Positions 16,838 through 26,044 of a DNA stretch of 64,000 nt are shown here, one piece after another. Location of the stretch: NCBI GenBank assembly GCA_965233625.1, contig OZ247499.1:4340001-4404000 (forward strand), written 5' to 3'. How positions within the stretch are numbered: position 1 is the stretch's first letter; each line of letters begins with the position of its first letter. The DNA comes from G965233625 sp965233625. GTDB lineage: Bacteria; Planctomycetota; Planctomycetia; Pirellulales; Pirellulaceae. The position numbers were made by a program, and so were the translations under genes. The notes beneath the pieces are model-generated. The model was not told the origin of the DNA. It saw only the letters and a list, made by a program, of their open reading frames with translations, and searched no databases.

Positions 16838-17821
16838 CTAAGCTTTTTCCACGATGCTGGCGATGATGGTGTCGGGGTTGATCTGTTCGGCGTGGGCTTC
16901 GAAGTTGAGGGAAAGCCGGTGACGCAGGGCGGGCGCTGCGATGGCGGCTAGATCGTCGCGTGAAACATTGAGGCGGCCGTGCAGAACGGCCCGCGCTTTG
17001 GCGCCCAGAATCAATGCCTGCGCGCCGCGGGGGCTGCTGCCGCGGGAGACGTACTTCTTCACTTCCGCTGGCGCCGATGGGTCGCCAGGGCGGGTCGCCA
17101 GCACCATCTTCACCGCGTGCTGCCGGACGTCTTCGGCGAGGGCGCATTCACGGATGATCTGCGACATCTCGACGATGCGTTCGCCGGTGCAAACTTTCTT
17201 TGCCACGGGCATTGCCGGTTCGGTCGTCCGCTGCAGGATTTCCGACAATTCATCCACGGTCGGATACTCTGCACGCAGCATAAACAGGAAACGGTCCAGT
17301 TGCTTGGCCGGCAGTGGATACGCTTCTTCGGTATCGCTCTGGCTTTGCGTGGCGATGGTGAAGAACGGGTCGGGCAGTTCGTAGGTCTGGTTGGCCACCG
17401 TTACGGCGCATTCGGCCAGTCCTTCCAGCAACGCCGCCTGTGTCTTGGGCGTGGCCAGATTGATTTCGTCCGCCAGCAGCAGGTTGGTGAATATCGGGCC
17501 TTGCTGAAATTCAAACTGGCGCCGGCCATGCGATTCCATCACCACGTAGGTGCCGACGACATCCGCAGGCATCAGGTCCGACGTAAACTGAATCCGCCGG
17601 AACTGCATATCCACTGCATCGGCCAGTGTGCGGGCCAGCAAGGTTTTGCCCAGGCCCGGCTCTCCGTCAAGCAGCACATGACCGCCAGCGATCAACGCCG
17701 TGATGGTGTGTTCAATCACTTCCGCCTGCCCCGCCATCACGCGGTTAAGCTGGGCGCGGATTGCTTCAAAGTCTTCGCGGTAGCTATCGAATTCTTGGGC
17801 CAGCGCCGCCTCGTCACTCAT
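16838..17821 (-). CDS. MoxR family AAA+ ATPase
   Basis: A 327-residue MoxR-type ATPase. Walker A is GEPGLGKT in HVLLDGEPGLGKTLLAR. Walker B is LLLADEINLA. Sensor 1 (ATQSQSDTEEAYPLPAKQLDRF) and the C-terminal lid (VSRGSSPRGAQALILGAKARA) follow. These cytoplasmic ATPases act as chaperones with vWA proteins. The DUF58 and BatA-like genes follow downstream on the same strand, so one functional unit is likely. The start ATG at 17821 is taken as given; no long conserved extension exists upstream. Confidence 0.94.
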   Translation of the reverse strand: MSDEAALAQEFDSYREDFEAIRAQLNRVMAGQAEVIEHTITALIAGGHVLLDGEPGLGKTLLARTLADAVDMQFRRIQFTSDLMPADVVGTYVVMESHGRRQFEFQQGPIFTNLLLADEINLATPKTQAALLEGLAECAVTVANQTYELPDPFFTIATQSQSDTEEAYPLPAKQLDRFLFMLRAEYPTVDELSEILQRTTEPAMPVAKKVCTGERIVEMSQIIRECALAEDVRQHAVKMVLATRPGDPSAPAEVKKYVSRGSSPRGAQALILGAKARAVLHGRLNVSRDDLAAIAAPALRHRLSLNFEAHAEQINPDTIIASIVEKA

Positions 17822-18198
17822 AAGGTCATCCCTACAGATGCACTTCCCGGAAATGCTTTAACGATCGTAAGTTAGCTATCGTAGACAGCCGCCACGGTGG
17901 TTGCCAGTAGCGGGCGGCACATCCGCCATGCACAACCGCACGAATCCATGCAGTGTTGGGCGGAATCGCCAAGGTTACCGCCTTCGATGTCCAGCGAAAT
18001 TCAATCGGCGCAAACAGCGTAACGGACATAAGATAGGCCGTCGCACGCGAACCCATGCGGTTCCATTTGCGTCGTTACTGACTAGAATTGCGGTTGCGAA
18101 GGGAACGACCACCTTCTTCAACCACTTCGTGTTTCCGTCTGCACCAACGGTCCTTTGGTGAACCTTGGGGCGGACTGCTTATAACCGTGGGGAACTCT
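17822..18198. other. intergenic region, 377 bp
   Basis: This is the divergent region between moxR (minus) and rsfS (plus), so it should hold both promoters. I see no repeat family member, RNA gene or credible small frame in it. An open frame running into rsfS from 18088 lacks protein-like character. Confidence 0.4.
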
Positions 18199-18633
18199 GT
18201 GCCCGAAAAATCTATCCAACCCAATCAGACAGACGCTGCAACGCAGGCTTCAAGCGCTACGGATTATCCCGGCAGCGAAGCGCTCGCGCTGGCTGCGGCG
18301 CGTGTTGCGGCAGAGAACCGCGGCGAGCAGATCAAAGTGCTTGATATGCGGGGCATCACGCCCGTGTTCGATTACTTTGTGATTGCCACCGGTTTCAGCC
18401 GCCGGCAGCTGCACGCGATTAGCGAAGAGATTGATCACAAGCTGGAAGACGATCTGGGCGATAAGCGGCAGAACATTGCCGGTTACGACGAAAGCCGCTG
18501 GATCGTGCTTGATTACGGCGACGTGGTCATTCACCTCTTCGATCCGGAAACGCGCGATTACTACCGCCTGGAAGAACTGTGGGCGGAGGCCAAAGAGGTC
18601 GACCTGACCGAAGTTCTCCGCGACGCTGTATAA
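18199..18633 (+). CDS. rsfS: ribosome silencing factor RsfS
   Basis: RsfS binds ribosomal protein uL14 and blocks joining of the subunits when nutrients are scarce. The 144-residue product has the family pattern: AALAARVAAENRGEQIKVLDMRG-like start, TPVFDYFVIATGFSRRQLHAI, then SRWIVLDYGDVVIHLFDPETRDYYRLEELW. Two GTG codons are possible starts. The one at 18199 is preferred because a GGGGA site lies 6 bases ahead; the other is at 18187. It is the only plus-strand gene among minus-strand genes from about 11.1 to 28.5 kb. A terminator follows at 18732-18770. Confidence 0.93.
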   Translation: MPEKSIQPNQTDAATQASSATDYPGSEALALAAARVAAENRGEQIKVLDMRGITPVFDYFVIATGFSRRQLHAISEEIDHKLEDDLGDKRQNIAGYDESRWIVLDYGDVVIHLFDPETRDYYRLEELWAEAKEVDLTEVLRDAV

Positions 18634-18731
18634 ACCGCAAAAAAAAACAGGCCGCTAGTTTTGTATTGCGTTGCAAAACCGCGGAACTAGTCTAACGGTG
18701 CGGGTGCGTTACCCGTGTTGAACCTGTAAGG

Positions 18732-18770
18732 ACGCCCGCACGCCACGGTGATGCGGGCGTTCTTTTTGTT
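18732..18770 (+). terminator. rho-independent terminator after rsfS
   Basis: A perfect 9-bp stem (ACGCCCGCA / TGCGGGCGT) with an 11-base loop is followed directly by TTCTTTTTGTTT. It lies about 100 bp after the rsfS stop. The sequence between (18640-18731) contains an A-run and two further short inverted repeats (CTAGTT/AACTAG and CGGGT/ACCCG). Confidence 0.8.
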
Positions 18771-18790
18771 TGAGGCAGAGATGCAGCCGG

Positions 18791-19663
18791 TTACGGCTGC
18801 GGGGCCACATCGACGGAAACCTGCATTTTGTGGTTGCCGCCGCCGACAATCACGCCTTGCACCGGGCAGACTTCGCTGTAATCGCGGCCCCAGGCGACGG
18901 TGACGTGATCGGTGGAAACGGGAATGTTGTTGGTTGGATCTACGTCCAGCCAGCCCGCCTCACCGCAATAAACGGCGAGCCATGCGTGCGAAGCGTCGGC
19001 GCCGACCAGCCTTGGTTTGCCCGGCGGTGGAATGGTCCGCAGATAGCCGCTGACATAGCGAGCGGCCAATCCCAGCGAACGGATGCACGCGATCTGCAGG
19101 TGCGAGAAATCCTGGCACACGCCATGCCGCTTGTCGAAAACTTCTTTCAGCGGCGTGTTGACCGTTGTTGCACGGGGGTCGAACGTGAAGTCGGCGTTGA
19201 TCCGCGCGGTTAGATCTTTGGCCGCGTCCGCCACCGGGGCGCCCGGCGTGAACGACTGACGGGCGTAGGCTGCTAGTTCCGGGAACGGCTTTATCAGCGG
19301 CGATGCAAACGTGAATTGAAAATTCCGCATCTCCCCGTCTTCACGCGCCGCACGCAGTTGCCCGGCAATGTTCTCCCAGGCCGGCGTGTCGGGCATTGCG
19401 TCGCTACGCTGGGCGACGTCCACCATGCTGCTGGCAGCAATCGTAAGCCGCTGGTGCGGTTTCTCGATGGAGAAATAGGCGCACGGATTGCCGAAAAAGT
19501 CGTCGCCCGTGGTGACTTCGACGGGATCGGGATGAATGCTCAGCCGGAATTTATCACACGATTGATACGGAAGTTTGCGCGGTTCGAGATGCACGATGTT
19601 GTGGCCGACCGGCACCGCATCGGAGTATTCGAACTTCGTTGTGTGGGTGATCTGGTATTTCAC
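18791..19663 (-). CDS. transglutaminase-like cysteine protease domain protein
   Basis: A 290-residue protein with the bacterial transglutaminase N-terminal beta domain (YQITHTTKFEYSDAVPVGHN) and a transglutaminase-like core. The catalytic Cys is in HGVCQDFSHL, the His in SHAWLAVYC, and the Asp in WLDVDPTN. Members cleave or form amide bonds; the substrate is unknown. The GTG at 19663 overlaps the upstream stop by 4 bases (GTGA), so translation is coupled to the ATP-grasp/alpha-E fusion. That linkage points to a shared pathway acting on the same peptide or conjugate. Confidence 0.9.
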   Translation of the reverse strand: MKYQITHTTKFEYSDAVPVGHNIVHLEPRKLPYQSCDKFRLSIHPDPVEVTTGDDFFGNPCAYFSIEKPHQRLTIAASSMVDVAQRSDAMPDTPAWENIAGQLRAAREDGEMRNFQFTFASPLIKPFPELAAYARQSFTPGAPVADAAKDLTARINADFTFDPRATTVNTPLKEVFDKRHGVCQDFSHLQIACIRSLGLAARYVSGYLRTIPPPGKPRLVGADASHAWLAVYCGEAGWLDVDPTNNIPVSTDHVTVAWGRDYSEVCPVQGVIVGGGNHKMQVSVDVAPQP

Positions 19664-22212
19664 TCGGACAACTTCGGCTGCTGAGGAAGCAAACTCGAGA
19701 GCTGATGGGCGGCGACCGCATGCACCAGGTAGCGGTGCGATATCGCTTCGGTCAGCGCTGGCAGCAACGATTCCCACTCATCCACCAGCTGTTCCAGCGG
19801 TTCATGTTCGCCCAGGCTGTGCGCCTCGGCAATCAGTTGCACATCCAGCTGGCGGACCGAATGCAACAGCGACATCGAAAAACGCTGCTCCGCGGAATAA
19901 CCCGGCTGCATCCGGCGGCGGGGCAACTGCTCTACATTTTCCGCCAGATGCATAAACTGATACGCCAACGAACGCGGATTAGTTTCGTCCGTTAGCAGCA
20001 GGTCCAGCACCGCCGGCAGCTGCAAATTAGCAAGGTACCTGGAGCGGTACGTCATGATGCTATCGGCCACTTCCAGCACGGTTTCGAAGACGGGGCGAGG
20101 CGCCTCGGGCAGTGGTATCAGGCAGTTTTTCACCAGGCTGATGATCTGCCACGACCTTTCGACACGGCGGCCCAGTTCCAGGAAACGGAACGACTGCGTC
20201 CGCGTCATACTTTCCACCGCCATACCGCTGAACGCCGCCAGGTTGATGATCAGTTCGTCGGTCATCGCTGCAATATCGGCAAGGTCCGCATGCCCGCGGC
20301 GCGAGGGGCGGAAGCCTTTGTTGATGCGGCGGATACTACGCCAGGTGTCTTGCGAAAAACGGTCGCGGACAATGGAACCCAGCCGGTAAAGCTCGTTAAG
20401 CACTGACCGGAGGCTAGAGCTGTTGCTATTGTCAAACACCAGATCCGGCAGCGAATCTTCAATCGACTTCAGCGGCCGCGTAAGCGGGTCGATGGCGTAA
20501 GCCGGTTCTATCTGTCCCTGATCCGCCAGGCAACGCAACAGCACGGGCAGTTCAACATTACTGGTCGAACGCGTTTCACCACTCATCCGGCTGACGGTGG
20601 CGCGGAGGATGCGGGTCGAAGCTTCGGCGCGTTCCAGTTGCCGCCCCAGCCAGTAGATGTTGTCGGCAGCGCGGCTGGGCAGTTCGGCGCCGGTGCGGCG
20701 CAGGGTAATTTCCTGTCCGGGCGATTCCAGCAGGCTAACGTGCTCCACCGGTTCGCCGGCCAGGACCCAGGCGTCTTTGCTGCCTTCGCCCTTGCGGATA
20801 GAAAGTTCGAGCGGATCGTTTTCTTTAGCCGTCCGCGCGAGGCCGCCCTGCATGACCTGATACGTGTCGCCATCGGCCACCAGGTAAGAACGCAACGCCA
20901 GGTAAGCGGGCCGCATGCTGTTGTTCCAGACGGGTACGCTGGAACGGACGACTTTCTCCTGGGCGACAAACGCGGCCGGGTCGGCTTTAATCCGCGTGGC
21001 AAGTTCAGCAGGCGACATCGAGTTCAGTGCATCGCGAAGTTTGCCGTCGCTGCCACGGTTGCGGAAGGCGGGATGAATGGTCAGGTTTTCCAGATGTTCC
21101 AGCGTGTACTGCAACCCTTCAGGCCGTCCGCACCACCACGAAGCAACACCCGGCATCAACAACCGCTCGCCCAGCAGCGCCTGACACAGTTGTGGCATAA
21201 ACGCCATGAACACGGCCGACTCGACCAGACCGCTGCCGAGCGTATTGGCAATGGCTACGTTGCCCGCGCGGACGGCCCGCATTAGCCCGGCAACGCCGAT
21301 GGTGGACGAAGATTTCAGCTCTAGCGGATCGCAGTCATTGCTGTTCTGACGCCGCACAATCACATCCACCGGCGCCAGTCCGGCCAGCGTCTTCAGCATC
21401 ACATGTTTATTGCGGACCGTCAGGTCGTCGCCTTCGACCAGCGTGTAGCCCAGATAACGTGCGAGGTATGCGTCTTCAAAATAGTTGGGGCTGGTGGGGC
21501 CGTGGCTGAGCAGAACCACGTGCGGATTTTCGCGATGCTCCCGGGCCATGCTCCGCAGCGTTTCCTGCGCGGTCATAAAGAACGGCGCCAGCCGCGCGAC
21601 CTGACAGTGCTGGAACGTCTCTGGCAGCATCCGCGAGACAACCACACGGTTCTCCAGCGCGTAGCCAATGCCCGACGGCGCCTCGGTGCGGTCGGCAAGT
21701 ACCCACCATTTGCCATCGGGAGCACGCGCGAGGTCTGCCGAATAGAAGTGCAGATAACGGTCTGCGGGCAGGGGTTGTCCGTGGAATATCCGCATGAAAC
21801 CGGGGTGGGCGTACACCAGTTCCGGCGGTAGAACGCCCCGCGCGATCAAAGTCTGCGGACCAAACAGATCTTTCAGCACCAGGTCCAGCACCGTTGCCCG
21901 CTGCAGTAAAGCGGCAGAGATATCGCGCCAGTCTGAAGGCGAAATCAGCACCGGCAGCGCGTCAATCCGCCACGGCCGGGCGTGTTCGTCCGACGTGGCG
22001 TGACCGCTGTAAGCGAAGCCGTTTTCCTGCACCATGCGCTGCGCTTTTTCCCAGCGCAGGCTGAACTCTTCGCTACCCAGCTTGTTCACGGATTCCACAA
22101 ACGGCTGCATGTGCCGCCGTGCCTGCCCGCCAGACGCAGCAACTTCATCGTACGCACCCGCAGCAGGCGTGTAGTTCTGGAAGAGGTTAGAGGCTGTGGC
22201 AGGACTTGACAC
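19660..22212 (-). CDS. fusion of circularly permuted ATP-grasp and alpha-E domains
   Basis: An 850-residue fusion. Residues 1 to about 490 match the circularly permuted ATP-grasp (DUF404/DUF407) type: WRIDALPVLISPSDW, LVYAHPGFMRIFHG, LARAPDGKWWVLADRTEAPSGIGYALENR, and IVRRQNSND. About 520-850 is an alpha-E (DUF403) helical domain starting SRAADNIYWLGRQLERAEA. ATP-grasp enzymes join a carboxylate to an amine using ATP, so formation of a peptide-like bond is inferred. The equivalent domains are separate genes at 26045-28512. The start is GTG with no clear ribosome site; the real start may lie slightly inside. Confidence 0.9.
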   Translation of the reverse strand: MSSPATASNLFQNYTPAAGAYDEVAASGGQARRHMQPFVESVNKLGSEEFSLRWEKAQRMVQENGFAYSGHATSDEHARPWRIDALPVLISPSDWRDISAALLQRATVLDLVLKDLFGPQTLIARGVLPPELVYAHPGFMRIFHGQPLPADRYLHFYSADLARAPDGKWWVLADRTEAPSGIGYALENRVVVSRMLPETFQHCQVARLAPFFMTAQETLRSMAREHRENPHVVLLSHGPTSPNYFEDAYLARYLGYTLVEGDDLTVRNKHVMLKTLAGLAPVDVIVRRQNSNDCDPLELKSSSTIGVAGLMRAVRAGNVAIANTLGSGLVESAVFMAFMPQLCQALLGERLLMPGVASWWCGRPEGLQYTLEHLENLTIHPAFRNRGSDGKLRDALNSMSPAELATRIKADPAAFVAQEKVVRSSVPVWNNSMRPAYLALRSYLVADGDTYQVMQGGLARTAKENDPLELSIRKGEGSKDAWVLAGEPVEHVSLLESPGQEITLRRTGAELPSRAADNIYWLGRQLERAEASTRILRATVSRMSGETRSTSNVELPVLLRCLADQGQIEPAYAIDPLTRPLKSIEDSLPDLVFDNSNSSSLRSVLNELYRLGSIVRDRFSQDTWRSIRRINKGFRPSRRGHADLADIAAMTDELIINLAAFSGMAVESMTRTQSFRFLELGRRVERSWQIISLVKNCLIPLPEAPRPVFETVLEVADSIMTYRSRYLANLQLPAVLDLLLTDETNPRSLAYQFMHLAENVEQLPRRRMQPGYSAEQRFSMSLLHSVRQLDVQLIAEAHSLGEHEPLEQLVDEWESLLPALTEAISHRYLVHAVAAHQLSSLLPQQPKLSE

Positions 22213-22320
22213 TATATAACGGGTTCCAGTTTTTGGGGTCCGCCACGGGCGATATAGGGAATTCGCCGTAGCCGTAGTGGTTTGACCGGCGCTAATTGTC
22301 AGGCTGAGCCACCTATCCTC

Positions 22321-22395
22321 CGTAGGCCAGGCGCCTGCCTGACGTTGATCGAGGTGGATTCCGTTTCGTTGTCAGGCGCGCCGCCTGACCTACGG
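22321..22395. repeat. dispersed inverted repeat (CAGGCGCCTG family), full copy
   Basis: Two arms, CGTAGGCCAGGCGCCTGCCT and the slightly altered TCAGGCGCGCCGCCTGACCT, surround a spacer with GTGGATTCCGTTTCG like that at 4569-4641. It sits in the 318-bp gap 22213-22530 between the DUF2126 gene and the ATP-grasp fusion, both on the minus strand. Nothing else was recognised in that gap. Confidence 0.82.
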
Positions 22396-22530
22396 GTTGA
22401 AGGGTGGCGCACCTGACCGCGATTTTCGATTCCGCTATCTATCATTTTACCACGCAAAACACGTTCGCGTGGCTTCCGTATTTTTACCCGTACACGCTGG
22501 TGGCAGGCGGAGCCTGCCCAACGGGCGCCG

Positions 22531-25500
22531 TTATTCTGTAGTTCCCCGGTTGCGGCGTAGGTCTAAAGTCATGGGGAAACGTGGGTTGGGTTCGGGGGTG
22601 GGTTGCTGCACCGGGCCGCCGGTGTGTCCGTGGCGGATGAACCGGGTGGCGCGGCGGCTTTCAGCCTCGTAGGCGTTGACCGGGAAGACTCCCGAATTCA
22701 CGCCGCCGGGGTGCCCTACATGATAACGGCAACCGCCTATGGATCGACCCGACCAGGTGTCGAAAATATCAAAAACAAGCGGATCATCGGACGGGATCAT
22801 CGGGTGAAGGCAACTAGGAGGCTGCCACGCGCGGTAACGCACGCCCGCCACAGATTCGCCTTCTTTCCCCGTCGCGCGAAGCGGTACATTCCGTCCGTTA
22901 CAGGTGACCATGTATCGCGAATCCGTGGCGCCGCTGAGCTTCACCTGCATGCGTTCGACCGAAGAATCCACGTACCGGGCTGTTGCGCCGCCGGCAGGTT
23001 CTTCACCCAGGACATACCACGGCTCGATAGCCAACCGCAGTTCCAGGTGCATGCTCCGCTTCTGAATTTCGCCGATCATCGGGAAGCGGAATTCAAAGTG
23101 CGGCGCGAACCACTCTTCCTGCAGGGCGACGCCGTCTTCGTTCAGATCCTCAATCACCTGCGCGAAATCTTCGCCGATGAAATGCGGCAGCATCCAGCGG
23201 TCGTGAATCGACGTGTGCCAGTCTGCCAGTGGCGCCTTGTAAGGCTTCTCCCAGAAGCGGGCCACCAGAGCGCGGATCAGCAGTTGCTGCGTGAGGCTCA
23301 TCTGCCAGTGCGGCGGCATCTCGAACGCACGCAGTTCCACCAGGCCCAGGCGGCCCGTCGAACTATCGGGCGAGAACAGTTTGTCGATGCAGAATTCGGC
23401 CCGGTGCGTGTTACCGGTCAGGTCCACCAGCAGGTGGCGGAATGCCCGGTCGACCAGCGACGGTGGGCACTCGCCGCCATCGGGAATCTGCTCGAAAGCG
23501 ATTTCCAGTTCGTAAATGGAATCGCGGCGGCCTTCATCCACGCGCGGCGCCTGGCTGGTCGGCCCGATGAAACGGCCCGAGAACAGGTACGACAGCGATG
23601 GATGATTGTGCCAGTACGCCACGAGGCTGCGGAGCAATGCAGGCCGCCGCAGGAACGGACTATCCGAAGGTGTGATGGAGCCAAGCACGATGTGGTTACC
23701 GCCGCCGGTGCCGGTATGTGTACCGTCGGTGTCAAACTTCTCCGTCCGCAGCCGGGAGTAATGGGCGTCTTCGTACACGCCCGATGTAATGTCCACCAGC
23801 TCCCGCCAGTTGTGCGCCGGGTGGATGTTCACTTCGATCACGCCCGGATCAGGCGTCACTTTGATGAGCTTCAGGCGGTAGTCTGGCGGCGGCAGGTAGC
23901 CTTCGATAATCACAGGCGTGCCGGTTTTCTCAGCCGTCGTTTCGACGGCGGCAAGCAGCTCTACGTACGCTTCCAGACGTTCAACCGGTGGCATGAAGAC
24001 GTGCAGAATGCCGTTGCGGGATTCGATACACATCGCCGTGCGGATGATGTTGTCGGGCGGCAGCGCGGCGGCAACGGCGGCGGCTTTTTCTGCTTCGGGT
24101 CCGCGTTGCATCAGAGGCTGGCCGAGGTCTTCGTAGGCGGGCAGCGGCGCGGCTGGGTCGAACGGCACAACGGGTTTGAAGTCGATGCCGGATGTGTCTT
24201 TGCCCAGCGAGTCAAGCGGCAACCGCAAGCCCATGGGCGAATCGCCGGGGATCAGGAACAGGTGTTCGCTACGCAGCGGCCATTGACCGCTGGCCCACCG
24301 CGCCTGAGCGTTCCACCACTGATGCATCAGCGGCAGCATGCAGCCGGTTGGTTCGCCCAGACCATGTTCAAAGATCTTGGCCAGCCGCGCACGTTCTTCT
24401 TCATCGTCGAGGTCTGCGTTACGCACATCGGCGTTGACGGAAAGACGGCGCTCTTTCCACAGGTAGTACATCGCGTCTTCGTAGGCGAGCGAGACATGAC
24501 GCTCTTCCACGCCCAGTTCCTTGGCCAGCTTTACGCCAAAATCCTTAGCCTCGTTAATGGTGTGGCCTTCAGAGACTTCGGGCGAAGCGAGCAGACTTTT
24601 GTTCTTCCACAGCACTTCGCCATCGGTCCGCCACATGCACGTCAGCGCCCAGCGGGGCAGTGATTCGCCGGGATACCATTTGCCCTGGCCGAAGTGAATG
24701 AGTCCGCCCGGGGCGAACCGCTTGCTCAACCGGTCAATCAGTTTGCCGGCCAGCACGCGTTTGGTCGGACCAACGGCGGCGGTGTTCCATTCGTCGCCGT
24801 CCATATCATCCATCGAAACAAACGTCGGCTCGCCGCCCATTGTCAGCCGCACGCCGCCCTTCTCAAGCCGCGCGTCGATCTTATCACCCAGCGATTCAAT
24901 CTCTCGCCACTGCTCTTCGGTATAAGGCTTTGTCACGCGTGGATCTTCGTACACGCGGGTGACGGACATCTCGTGGTGGAATTCAACCTCGCACTTGCTG
25001 GTCATGCCGCTTACCGGCGCGGCGGTCTGCGGTTCGGGTGTGCAGGCCAGCGGGATGTGTCCTTCGCCCGCGAACAGCCCGGAGGTCGGATCGAGGCCGA
25101 TCCAGCCGGCGCCGGGTAGAAACACTTCCGCCCAGGCGTGCAGGTCGGTGAAGTCTTCGGCGGCGCCGCTGGGGCCATCGAGTGATTCAACATCGGGCTT
25201 CAATTGAATCAGATAGCCGGAAACAAAACGGGCTGCCATGCCAAGCCGCCGCAAGGTCTGCACCAGCAGCCACGCGCTATCGCGGCACGACCCGCTGCCT
25301 TTGGTCAGGGTTTCTTCCGGCGTCTGGACACCTGGCTCCATACGGATCACATACGAGATCGCCTTCTGTGTTTTCACATTCAGATCAACGAGAAAGTCAA
25401 TCGTTCTGCGACTGGTGACATCCACCGAGCGGACCCACTCATCAAACACGTCGTGTTCCGGGTGCTGGCCGAGGAACGGCTGCAGATCTTTGCCCAGCAC

Positions 25501-25821
25501 CTTCTCGTATTTGAAGGGGAACTCTTCGGCGTCCGGTTCCAGGAAGAACTCAAACGGGTTGATGACGGTCATCTCTGCGACCAGATCAACCTCCACTTCA
25601 AACTTGTCGGTCTCTTCCTGAAACACCAGCCGCGCCAGGTAATTGCTGTGCGGGTCCTGCTGCCAGTTGATGAAATGCTCTGCCGGCTCAACCTTCAAGG
25701 AATACGAACAGATTGGCGTACGGCAATGCGGCGCCGGACGCAGCCGCACAACCTGCGGCCCCATCTCGACCTTACGATCGTAGTGGTAAATGGACTTATG
25801 GTTCAGAGCGACGCGTATCAT
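22531..25821 (-). CDS. transglutaminase / DUF2126 protein
   Basis: A 1096-residue cytoplasmic-looking protein. The N-terminal third is a transglutaminase-like protease: a beta domain opening HKSIYHYDRKVEMGPQ, the catalytic Cys in GSGSCRDSAWLL, the His in DLHAWAEVFL, and the Asp in IGLDPTSG. From about residue 300 onwards it is DUF2126, with RLTMGGEPTFVSMDD, HFGQGKWYPGESLPRW and GTGGGNHIVLG. These match the glutamine-synthetase-like / carboxylate-amine ligase features proposed for DUF2126. Substrate and product are unknown. It lies in a run with two ATP-grasp, two alpha-E and a second transglutaminase protein. Confidence 0.94.
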   Translation of the reverse strand: MIRVALNHKSIYHYDRKVEMGPQVVRLRPAPHCRTPICSYSLKVEPAEHFINWQQDPHSNYLARLVFQEETDKFEVEVDLVAEMTVINPFEFFLEPDAEEFPFKYEKVLGKDLQPFLGQHPEHDVFDEWVRSVDVTSRRTIDFLVDLNVKTQKAISYVIRMEPGVQTPEETLTKGSGSCRDSAWLLVQTLRRLGMAARFVSGYLIQLKPDVESLDGPSGAAEDFTDLHAWAEVFLPGAGWIGLDPTSGLFAGEGHIPLACTPEPQTAAPVSGMTSKCEVEFHHEMSVTRVYEDPRVTKPYTEEQWREIESLGDKIDARLEKGGVRLTMGGEPTFVSMDDMDGDEWNTAAVGPTKRVLAGKLIDRLSKRFAPGGLIHFGQGKWYPGESLPRWALTCMWRTDGEVLWKNKSLLASPEVSEGHTINEAKDFGVKLAKELGVEERHVSLAYEDAMYYLWKERRLSVNADVRNADLDDEEERARLAKIFEHGLGEPTGCMLPLMHQWWNAQARWASGQWPLRSEHLFLIPGDSPMGLRLPLDSLGKDTSGIDFKPVVPFDPAAPLPAYEDLGQPLMQRGPEAEKAAAVAAALPPDNIIRTAMCIESRNGILHVFMPPVERLEAYVELLAAVETTAEKTGTPVIIEGYLPPPDYRLKLIKVTPDPGVIEVNIHPAHNWRELVDITSGVYEDAHYSRLRTEKFDTDGTHTGTGGGNHIVLGSITPSDSPFLRRPALLRSLVAYWHNHPSLSYLFSGRFIGPTSQAPRVDEGRRDSIYELEIAFEQIPDGGECPPSLVDRAFRHLLVDLTGNTHRAEFCIDKLFSPDSSTGRLGLVELRAFEMPPHWQMSLTQQLLIRALVARFWEKPYKAPLADWHTSIHDRWMLPHFIGEDFAQVIEDLNEDGVALQEEWFAPHFEFRFPMIGEIQKRSMHLELRLAIEPWYVLGEEPAGGATARYVDSSVERMQVKLSGATDSRYMVTCNGRNVPLRATGKEGESVAGVRYRAWQPPSCLHPMIPSDDPLVFDIFDTWSGRSIGGCRYHVGHPGGVNSGVFPVNAYEAESRRATRFIRHGHTGGPVQQPTPEPNPRFPMTLDLRRNRGTTE

Positions 25822-25862
25822 GGCGGTTGGTTTTCAGGGAAGGAGCAAGATGGCGGGAGTGA

Positions 25863-26037
25863 AAATCTGGTCCCCTCGCCCCGTTGGGGAAGGGTTAGAT
25901 TGAGGGGGTATCTGATCTACTGTCCGGAGAAACTCAGGTTTCAAGCAGAGTCCTCAGGTCAAAGGGAGGTGCAGAGGAAGATTAAATCCCCTCACCCCAG
26001 CTCTCTCCGCAACGGGGCAAGGGAGCTGCGAACTGTC
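25863..26037. repeat. C- and G-rich intergenic repeats
   Basis: Two copies face each other: TGGTCCCCTCGCCCCGTTGG with GGGAAGGGTTAG at 25868-25906, and CCCCTCACCCCAGCTCTCTC with GCAACGGGGCAAGG at 25989-26030. Related sequence recurs at 45729-45890 and 46831-46870. The pair separates the alpha-E gene from the DUF2126 gene by 223 bp within a same-strand run. Confidence 0.6.
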
Positions 26038-26044
26038 AGCAACA

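Noticed and set aside
18640..18731. Possible tRNA between rsfS and its terminator
   Set aside because: No cloverleaf, anticodon arm or TTCGA-type loop could be built from the short inverted repeats.
22603..24663. Long plus-strand open frame (686 codons) opposite the DUF2126 gene
   Set aside because: It is the antisense of a certain gene; its Arg/His/Phe/Gln bias is that of a mirror frame in high-GC DNA.
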